Positions 17,586 through 24,063 of a stretch of 64,000 bases of DNA are shown here, piece by piece; position 1 is the stretch's first letter, and every line of letters starts with the position of its first letter. The stretch is from Rhodonellum psychrophilum GCM71 = DSM 17998 (lineage in GTDB: Bacteria; Bacteroidota; Bacteroidia; Cytophagales; Cyclobacteriaceae). The stretch lies in assembly GCF_000381545.1 (NCBI RefSeq), contig NZ_KB906691.1, positions 47,438 to 111,437 on the forward strand, in the 5' to 3' direction. The notes under the pieces are model-generated. The model ran no database searches and was not told the DNA's origin. It saw nothing but the letters and a program-made list of their open reading frames with translations. A program made the translations under genes and the position numbers.

Positions 17586-17588
17586 GGT

Positions 17589-18095
17589 ATGATCAAGAAA
17601 CTTCTATATATCCTTATGATTGGGCTCTTGGTGTCGCAGTATTCCTACGCACAGGATACCAGAAGGGCAACCCTTACGGTCAATGCAACAGCAACAGTCA
17701 CCGACAATCTCCAGATGCTGACCATCCGGAACCTGGACCTGATCAACCCGATCGTGGTGGAAAATCAGATCCTTGTATCTCCGATAACAAGCAGCTATGC
17801 AGGGATGTTTAAGATCACCGGAAACAGAGGGGCTAGGGTAAGGATAACCTTCCTCCAAACAGAGTTGCTGGAAGAACAAAATGGGGGGAGAGGGACGGTT
17901 TTCGCACAGTATTCCCTGAGTGCGGCAAGGGATGACATACAGTTCCAAAGTGCCTTGTTGGACGTGGGGGAAGCAGTAGTGCCAATCGGTGCCACTGGGG
18001 AATTGTATGTTTGGCTGGGCGCAAACCTTGACTTGTCCAAAGCCACCCCGGGGCTTTATTTATCTGAATTTACGATTGAGTTGGAATATATCTAA
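17589..18095 (+). CDS. small secreted DUF4402-like protein (subunit 1)
   Basis: The 168-residue protein has a signal peptide ending YSYAQ (about residue 21). The mature part looks all-beta. It starts RRATLTVNATATVTDNLQM, which resembles DUF4402 domains (fold related to spore coat U/CsuA-type pilins as I know it), and ends ELYVWLGANLDLSKATPG...ELEYI. The final WLG/WVG plus acidic-aromatic ending recurs in the proteins at 18729 and 19307. The gene starts 3 bp after the giant T9SS gene. I infer a minor structural subunit. Confidence 0.65.
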   Translation: MIKKLLYILMIGLLVSQYSYAQDTRRATLTVNATATVTDNLQMLTIRNLDLINPIVVENQILVSPITSSYAGMFKITGNRGARVRITFLQTELLEEQNGGRGTVFAQYSLSAARDDIQFQSALLDVGEAVVPIGATGELYVWLGANLDLSKATPGLYLSEFTIELEYI

Positions 18096-18103
18096 ATGAA
18101 CAA

Positions 18104-18736
18104 ATGAATTTGAAACGCTCCCATACCGCAATGAACAAAGGACTGCTGGTCTTTGTATTCCTGATTTTTTCAGGAATGGAGGTTTCGTGGGCGCAGCGGA
18201 TCAGTTTCAGTACCTGGACGGGGAGTGATGATATCATATTGACATCGCCCCAAGGAGCAATGCCAGGCTTGAATTTCAATCAAAAGCAGGCGGCAATCAC
18301 CGCTTCCAGCGAGGCTGTTGTCATTGGGATCACCGATGGGCAAACGGTTATTTATGAGATCGAAGCCCCGGAAGGCTTTGATCTTGTGGTGGAGGTGGAT
18401 GCACCAAATGTTTTGGCCCTTGAAGGGAATGCGGAGGAAACGGTCCCTTTCCAGCTGCGGATCGCATACAACAACCAAAGTGCAGCGGATCATCTTTCCG
18501 GAAAAGGCAGTGCCATCGAACTTCCCCTGGGGTTCAATACGATCGTCTTTCCGGTAAACAGAAGGATGTCAGGCGCCCCCGGACCACCGCCAACTCCGGA
18601 GCACGGGGGGTACACCCGGCCAAAAGCCAAGGCCTATCTTTATCTCTATGCCACCTTAGGCCCCATAGGAGCCGTTCTTCCCGGGGTTTATGAAGGAAAT
18701 ATCAATATCAACGTTTCTTTTTCCAGTTATGATTGA
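18104..18736 (+). CDS. secreted protein of unknown function (subunit 2)
   Basis: The protein has 210 residues, or 201 if the ATG at 18131 is used; both choices give a signal peptide ending VSWAQ. I do not recognise a family with confidence. The ending GVYEGNININVSFSSYD resembles the last strand of the DUF4402-like protein at 19307 (AGTFNINVEYN). A proline-rich insert, GAPGPPPTPEHGG, interrupts the second half. It sits 8 bp after subunit 1 and overlaps subunit 3 by 8 bp, so it belongs to the same operon and is probably an exported structural or tip protein. Confidence 0.6.
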   Translation: MNLKRSHTAMNKGLLVFVFLIFSGMEVSWAQRISFSTWTGSDDIILTSPQGAMPGLNFNQKQAAITASSEAVVIGITDGQTVIYEIEAPEGFDLVVEVDAPNVLALEGNAEETVPFQLRIAYNNQSAADHLSGKGSAIELPLGFNTIVFPVNRRMSGAPGPPPTPEHGGYTRPKAKAYLYLYATLGPIGAVLPGVYEGNININVSFSSYD

Positions 18737-19169
18737 TAAAAGACATTTCATCCTCTTCGTGCTGATACTGCTGCTTTCGAGCAGTGGAACAGTCATGGGG
18801 CAGTTTGTGAGTTTCCGGTTGGAACTCCCGGCAGGGGTGAGTTTTAAGTCCAAGGTGATCGGTCCCAATCCGGAAAATCCCGATCAGCAAATGATTTGGA
18901 TAGAGATGGTCGCAAATGAAAACCTGACGGTCCTGCTCGATCTTCGGGAAGTGGACTCGGGCAAATTCTATGATGGCTTGGTCTATTTCCTCAATGACGG
19001 CACGGTCAATTTCGCCCAGGCAGAAATAGTGTCCCAAGGAAACCAAACCCTACAACTCGACAATAGGGGAATGCTAATCCGGAATTTAGAACCCTTTGCG
19101 AATAGCCTGCATGCCTGGCTGGGACTGCCGGCAACAAAGGGGATTGTTGCAAAAATAGAATACCCATAG
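18729..19169 (+). CDS. secreted protein of unknown function (subunit 3)
   Basis: The 146-residue protein has a strong signal peptide (FILFVLILLLSSSGTVMGQ). I start it at the ATG at 18729, which overlaps the previous stop; an extension to 18690 would lie inside subunit 2. The ending LHAWLGLPATKGIVAKIEYP has the same W-L-G plus acidic-tyrosine layout as subunits 1 and 4, suggesting a shortened relative of the DUF4402-like fold. It is the last gene before a 137-bp gap that precedes subunit 4. Confidence 0.55.
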   Translation: MIDKRHFILFVLILLLSSSGTVMGQFVSFRLELPAGVSFKSKVIGPNPENPDQQMIWIEMVANENLTVLLDLREVDSGKFYDGLVYFLNDGTVNFAQAEIVSQGNQTLQLDNRGMLIRNLEPFANSLHAWLGLPATKGIVAKIEYP

Positions 19170-19306
19170 CTGTGAAATTTATTGTCAACCAAAAAAAGAA
19201 TCGCTTATGTAACATTTAAGACAAGATTACTGGGAAGAATCAGGGAGATTCACCTAGATTTTTAAGAAGATTTAAAAACAAAATTCACAAACAAACAAAT
19301 CAAACA

Positions 19307-19861
19307 ATGAAAACAATTTTAAAATCACTCATGATGGCCGCATTTTTCGCAGGCCTTGGAAGTACTGCTTACGCGCAAAAAACCGCAACGGCACCAGCTT
19401 CTGCTACAATTCTTGCCGATTTGACCATTGAATTGGATGGAACTCAGAATGAAATTGCATTTGGAAATCTATCCGCAAGCACAACTGGTCCAGTTATCTT
19501 GGATGCAAATGGATTAGCAAATTCAAACACGGGTACATCGACTAACGTTGCGAGATTCGATTTGGGTGGAGCTGATGGTAGTGAAGTTACAGTTAGTTTT
19601 GATGAGGAAGTACTTTTGGAAGGAACTAATAATGCTTCAAATACAATGACAATGACCTCACAAGTTGTAGGTACTGCTTTAGCTGCTGAACAAAGTGCTG
19701 CAGGCATAGTAGAAATTGGTGATACCGTAAGCCTTGTTTTGAATCAAGGTGGAACAAGAGGTGAGTATTTCCTATGGGTTGGTGGCTCGTTCCCAGCACT
19801 AGCAGGTCAGAACGTAGATATTTACGCTGGAACCTTCAACATCAATGTAGAATATAATTAA
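19307..19861 (+). CDS. DUF4402-like secreted protein, candidate major subunit
   Basis: The 184-residue protein has a signal peptide ending AYAQ (about residue 23). It is rich in Ala, Thr and Gly, and has few charged residues and no cysteine in the mature part. The layout (SATILADLTIELDGTQNEIAFG near the start, then EYFLWVGGSFPALAGQ and FNINVEYN at the end) fits DUF4402. Its codons use more A/T than neighbouring genes. It has its own upstream gap and its own strong terminator, unlike subunits 1-3, which suggests separate, high expression as expected for a major pilin-like subunit. The polymer role is inferred. Confidence 0.7.
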   Translation: MKTILKSLMMAAFFAGLGSTAYAQKTATAPASATILADLTIELDGTQNEIAFGNLSASTTGPVILDANGLANSNTGTSTNVARFDLGGADGSEVTVSFDEEVLLEGTNNASNTMTMTSQVVGTALAAEQSAAGIVEIGDTVSLVLNQGGTRGEYFLWVGGSFPALAGQNVDIYAGTFNINVEYN

Positions 19862-19873
19862 TCTTAAAACCCT

Positions 19874-19904
19874 AAAAGTCGGCGGATATACCGCCGACTT
19901 TTTT
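19874..19904 (+). terminator. rho-independent terminator after subunit 4
   Basis: The GC-rich stem AAAAGTCGGCGG / CCGCCGACTTTT has a short ATATA loop and is followed by more T. It lies 13 bp after the DUF4402-like gene and 12 bp before the chaperone-like gene. Confidence 0.9.
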
Positions 19905-19915
19905 ATCTTTCCCGA

Positions 19916-20746
19916 ATGAAAAAATACCGGATTGCACTTAATTTATTCTTGTCAATGGCATTTGCCTTGCCAAGTCTTGCCCAGGTTTCAATCGCGCCGA
20001 CTTCGGTCTTTATGGATGCCAATGGAATTGCCTCCCTTTACATCACCAATCCTTCTGAGACTGCCCAGGAAATAAGCGTCAGCTTTGTCTTTGGCTATCC
20101 CGGAAATGATGAAAACGGGAGTTTGATCATGGTCTATGGAGATTCTGTACGCGCAGGACAAGTGGGTATGGGAGACAGATTGCGTTCTTTTCCTAGAACC
20201 TTCATCTTGGCCCCTTTTCAGCAGCAGACCGTAAGGCTTCAGGTACGTCCCGACCGATCTCTCCCCCCAGGAATGCAATTCACCAGGATCAAAGTGACCT
20301 CCAGTGCCCAGACTCCGGACATCGAGGAAAGCGCCACAGAAGGGGTTTCCACCCAGGTAAACTTCCGTTTTGATCAAGTGATTGCTGCATTCTACAAAAA
20401 CGGACAGACCACCACAGGTCTTGAAATCGGAAATGTGGAAACCATCCAGTCTGAAGGCAAACTGAATGTGATCCCAGAATTCACCACCACCGGAAATTCC
20501 CCTTTCTTGGGAAGCGTCTCTGCCAGCCTTAAAAATGCAGCCCAACAAACCGTCGCACAACAGCAGCAGACTGTTGCCCTTTATTTCAGTGGAAAACGAA
20601 AAGTAGAAATCGCCCTTCCAGAAAACCTGCCTGCAGGAGATTATACCGTGGAACTTCAATACGAAACCAAACGCGCAGACATTCCTTCCTCGGATTTGGT
20701 TCAGGCCACACCGATCACCAAAACAGTTGCTGTGCGCATCCAGTAA
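19916..20746 (+). CDS. periplasmic pilus-chaperone-like protein
   Basis: The 276-residue protein has a signal peptide ending SLAQ. It has the two-Ig-domain layout of chaperone-usher chaperones. The first strand, VSIAPTSVFMDANGIASLYITN, and the edge-strand region, APFQQQTVRLQVRP, match the usual pattern in which a proline-led turn is followed by a basic-ended G1 donor strand. The second domain ends PAGDYTVELQYETK. It is followed at 92 bp by the usher-like gene. The role, donor-strand folding of the small subunits, is inferred from layout and neighbours. A generic beta-sandwich protein is the alternative. Confidence 0.7.
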   Translation: MKKYRIALNLFLSMAFALPSLAQVSIAPTSVFMDANGIASLYITNPSETAQEISVSFVFGYPGNDENGSLIMVYGDSVRAGQVGMGDRLRSFPRTFILAPFQQQTVRLQVRPDRSLPPGMQFTRIKVTSSAQTPDIEESATEGVSTQVNFRFDQVIAAFYKNGQTTTGLEIGNVETIQSEGKLNVIPEFTTTGNSPFLGSVSASLKNAAQQTVAQQQQTVALYFSGKRKVEIALPENLPAGDYTVELQYETKRADIPSSDLVQATPITKTVAVRIQ

Positions 20747-20837
20747 AAAAAAGCATTTCACCCAAATTGAAAAAATGGATACTGGCCAATTGCCTTATCC
20801 CTGGAAAATCTATGCCATCTTTTAAGACAAAGTCAAC

Positions 20838-23537
20838 TTGAATTTCATCGGGTTTTTTCGATTCTTAAGAAAATTGCGGAAACTGCCGGTGGCACTTTGC
20901 ATTCTCGCCTTGAGTTTTTTTCCTAAGGACTTGCTTGCCCAGCAAGAACCTGATGGAGAAGCTTTGCTGACTTTTACCTATCCGGCTCTTGGGCAGGTTT
21001 ACCTGAATGCTGTTTTTTTTGGCGATATCCCTTTTCTTCCGATGGGAGAAGTATTGAGCTTGCTTTACATTCCCTCAGAGCGTACCGAAAATGGAAAAGG
21101 CCTCAAAGGGACTTTTCCCGGGAAGAATGACCAATGGGGCATTGATCCTCTTTTGGGGACTGCAGTAATCAAGGGCAAAACAGAGGTTTTGTCTGCCGAA
21201 AACTTTTACCTGGGAGAAATGGATCTTTACCTGCATCCGGATTATTTCTCGAGGATTTTCGGATTGAATTTTTCGACCAATATCTATGCGCTATCCATTA
21301 GCCTGGTCGCTGAAGGCGCTTTGCCGGTGGATGACAAACAAAAAAGAGAAGCACTCCGCAAAAGACTTCAACAGCGCCAATCCGGGCAGGCCTCGGATGC
21401 ACCTTTACTGTATGACCGGGAAAGAAAACTGATCGCTCCCGGGATGTTGGATTACAACCTGAATACCACCCAAACGGAAAGTGGACGCAGTCTAGGGCTT
21501 TTGCTGAATGGGGGAATGGAATTTTTGGGAGGGGATTTGCAAGGGGTTTTCGCAGGAAACCTGCAAAACGGCAATCTTTTTGCAAACACTTCCGGAGTCC
21601 GATGGCGCTATGTATTGCCGGGTGGCATGCGGCCGGATGACAATGTGGCGATCACCAGTATCAGTGTTGGCCAGATCAATACTTCCGGGTTCAACAATTC
21701 TACCCGACTCTTGGGAGTGGGTGTCACCAACAATCCCGTGATCCCCAGACTGAAACTTGACGTTTTTGTCATTGATGGTTATACAGCCCCCGATTCTGAA
21801 GTGGAATTGCTGATCGGTGGCCAATTGGTCGATTTTCTAAGGGCGGATGAGGTAGGATATTATCGATTCAATGCCCCCATCACTTTTGGAACCATCCGGC
21901 TGGGTATTCGGATTTATACCCCACAGGGAGAGGTGATCACAGAAGACAGACAGCTGCAGATTCCCTTTACCTTTTTGCCGAAAGGCTTTGTGACCTACAA
22001 CATACAGGCAGGCTTGCCACAATTCGGCTTGGATAGCCTGGGTACAGAAACCATTGGTCACGCAGACATTGCTTACGGCATTACCAATGCGCTGACCGTA
22101 CGTGCTGGAGTTGACCAAGGATCTTTATTTGGGGTAAACAATACCTACGGTGTATTTGGGCTTTCAGCAAGATTGCTTCAACAATATTTGGTGAATGTGG
22201 ACATTTTGCCCAACCGCTACTATCAAGCTTCCGGATCGGTTTTCTATGCCAACAATACCAGCATCAATGCCCAATACACAGAACATGTTCCGGGTTCTGA
22301 ATTCAATTTTTTGGGCCAAGTCCGAGATGCCAACCTGAACCTATTCTATCCCTTTAAGGTATTTGGTAAATTTTCAGGTTTTAGGATCGCAGGCGAAAGA
22401 CTCTGGTTTGAAAATGGTGTCAGGACCAATTATCAGGCGGATATCAATACACAAATCGGAAGGGTAGTCACGCGTGTCAATTATCGGGAAAGAATCAATG
22501 GAATCAACGACATCACCGAAGGGGGAACTGGATTGGGGCAACCCGGAGCATTTTCTTTGGCATTGCTCACCGGCTCCATGACCTATACGGTTCGTAGAAG
22601 TCCAAGTGTGCCTGTTTTTGTCCGTGGCATGTTCTTGAGAGGGCAGTTTCGCTACGATACCGATATCAGGCAGCCACAGTCTTACAGTGTGCTGCTTTCG
22701 CAGACGCTATTGAAAACCGGAAGGTTTACACTGGGATATGAACAAGATATGGTCAGGAAAGCCGGGCAACTCCAAGTTGGCTTTCTCTATGATTTCACCG
22801 CGATACGGTCTTCCACCCAGTTCAGTGCAAGAAAAGACAGCTATGTGGCACAGCAAACGTTCAGTGGTTCCATTGGGATTGACCCTTCAGGGCTTATGTT
22901 GCCAACCAACAGGGATCAGGTCACTCGGTCAGGGGTGTCCGTCAGGATGTTTATAGACAAGAATGAAAACGGGGCTTTTGACGAAGGAGAGGAGGTTGTT
23001 CCTGCCAAAGCGGTGAGGCTGGATCGCTCCGCAAACATGCTGCTGGGTTCCGATGGCATTCTGCGCATCACCCAACTCCAGAGCTATTGGAAGTACGAAA
23101 TGGAAGTGGATATCAATGCCCTTCCCAATCCAAACCTGGCGCCCAAGATTAAGAAATTCTCCTTTATTGCGGAGCCCAACAGGTTCAGGAGCATCGATAT
23201 TCCCCTTTACCAAACCGGCATCATCGAGGGATTTGTTTATTCAGAACAGAATGGCAGTTTGCAAGGGCTGGGAGGATTTCGCCTTATCCTTGAGAAGGAT
23301 GGAGAAGAAGTCGAATCCAAGGAAGTCTTGAGGACTTTTTCCGATGGTGGCTTTTATGCGTATGGGCTTTTGCCGGGGAAGTATACACTTAGGATAGATC
23401 CCAAGCAGCTGGAGTTTATGCAGTCTGATTCCGAGCCTGGGGTTCTTGAGTTTGAAATCCTTGCTTTGGCAGATGGGGATTACAAGGAGAATCTGAATTT
23501 TGTCCTCCGAAAAATACCAGCCGCTCCGGAAGATTGA
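20838..23537 (+). CDS. usher-like outer-membrane protein
   Basis: The protein has 899 residues and a TTG start; no ATG is available after the upstream in-frame stop at 20823. The signal peptide ends LLAQ (about residue 35). After an N-terminal periplasmic part (36-170), a barrel-like region holds a small beta domain at about 304-370 (KLDVFVIDGYTAPDSEVELL, then QLQIPFTFLPKGF and YNIQAGLP), then YGITNALTVRAGVDQ. This order is that of fimbrial ushers: plug, then ladder of strands. The C-terminus has a Ca-binding-like loop, DKNENGAFDEGEE (about 704), and a carboxypeptidase-regulatory-like beta domain (about 794-850). It should export or assemble the neighbouring small subunits. A different large barrel exporter remains possible. 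Confidence 0.68.
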   Translation: MNFIGFFRFLRKLRKLPVALCILALSFFPKDLLAQQEPDGEALLTFTYPALGQVYLNAVFFGDIPFLPMGEVLSLLYIPSERTENGKGLKGTFPGKNDQWGIDPLLGTAVIKGKTEVLSAENFYLGEMDLYLHPDYFSRIFGLNFSTNIYALSISLVAEGALPVDDKQKREALRKRLQQRQSGQASDAPLLYDRERKLIAPGMLDYNLNTTQTESGRSLGLLLNGGMEFLGGDLQGVFAGNLQNGNLFANTSGVRWRYVLPGGMRPDDNVAITSISVGQINTSGFNNSTRLLGVGVTNNPVIPRLKLDVFVIDGYTAPDSEVELLIGGQLVDFLRADEVGYYRFNAPITFGTIRLGIRIYTPQGEVITEDRQLQIPFTFLPKGFVTYNIQAGLPQFGLDSLGTETIGHADIAYGITNALTVRAGVDQGSLFGVNNTYGVFGLSARLLQQYLVNVDILPNRYYQASGSVFYANNTSINAQYTEHVPGSEFNFLGQVRDANLNLFYPFKVFGKFSGFRIAGERLWFENGVRTNYQADINTQIGRVVTRVNYRERINGINDITEGGTGLGQPGAFSLALLTGSMTYTVRRSPSVPVFVRGMFLRGQFRYDTDIRQPQSYSVLLSQTLLKTGRFTLGYEQDMVRKAGQLQVGFLYDFTAIRSSTQFSARKDSYVAQQTFSGSIGIDPSGLMLPTNRDQVTRSGVSVRMFIDKNENGAFDEGEEVVPAKAVRLDRSANMLLGSDGILRITQLQSYWKYEMEVDINALPNPNLAPKIKKFSFIAEPNRFRSIDIPLYQTGIIEGFVYSEQNGSLQGLGGFRLILEKDGEEVESKEVLRTFSDGGFYAYGLLPGKYTLRIDPKQLEFMQSDSEPGVLEFEILALADGDYKENLNFVLRKIPAAPED

Positions 23538-23662
23538 TTAGATTTAAATTCGACGGATGTAAGGGTTTCGTGAAGGAAGTGGACCTTGCAAGGAAAACAG
23601 CGCCTTTGCAGTCAAAGGCAAAGCACCGCCAAGGTGAAGTCGAATACAGGGACGAAGGGATA

Positions 23663-23813
23663 GGTTTTGGCCAATTTCAGTCCGAAGTAGAATCGCGAAT
23701 GGATAGGTGTTAATACCTGATAGAATCGGGCTGAAACCCGAAAATACGGGTTAAAACCCGGAAACGCGGGCTGAAACTCTATTGCCATGGTCTGTGTCCT
23801 CACAGACCATTAG
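23663..23813 (+). repeat. direct repeat unit 1 with perfect hairpin
   Basis: Unit 1 runs from GGTTTTGGCCAATTTCAG to CACAGACCATTAG. It contains the perfect hairpin ATGGTCTGTG-TCCT-CACAGACCAT at 23787-23810. It is about 19 bp longer than unit 2 because of an extra CCCG...CGGG mini-hairpin. Confidence 0.85.
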
Positions 23814-23817
23814 GATT

Positions 23818-23949
23818 GGTTTTGACCATTTTCAGCCCGAAGTAGCATCGCGAATGGACAGGTGTTAATATCTGATAGAATACTCGCTGAAACCCGGAAA
23901 AACGGGCTGAAACTCTATTGCCATGGTCTGTGTCCTCACAGACCATTAG
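23818..23949 (+). repeat. direct repeat unit 2 with perfect hairpin
   Basis: Unit 2 repeats unit 1 with few changes, including AGTAGCATCGCGAATGGACA and the identical hairpin at 23923-23946. The last 46 bases or so of the two units match exactly. Confidence 0.85.
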
Positions 23950-24008
23950 TTAAAGCTGAAAGAATACGGATTAAAACCCGAAAACACGGGTTAAACCATA
24001 AAGTCACA

Positions 24009-24046
24009 AAAAAAACCCAGACTGAAATCCAGTCTGGGTTTTTTTT
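24009..24046. terminator. bidirectional terminator between repeat cluster and dcp
   Basis: The stem AACCCAGACT / AGTCTGGGTT has the loop GAAATCC and is flanked by A residues on the left and T residues on the right. It should terminate the minus-strand dcp transcript and also plus-strand read-through from the usher-like gene. Confidence 0.88.
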
Positions 24047-24063
24047 AAGCGCTTTGAAATAAC

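Larger units (their letters stand above)
23538..24008. other. non-coding repeat cluster downstream of the usher-like gene
   Basis: No gene is supported here. The stretch holds two direct copies of a 130-150 bp unit (listed separately) and at least four short hairpins built on CCCG / CGGG arms, such as AACCCGAAAATACGGGTT and AACCCGAAAACACGGGTT. Small open frames across it follow the repeats and have no family features. Confidence 0.7.

Noticed and set aside
23600..24062. CRISPR-like appearance of the repeated hairpins near 23.7-24.0 kb
   Set aside because: There are only two long units with nearly the same spacers, and no cas genes are in the window.
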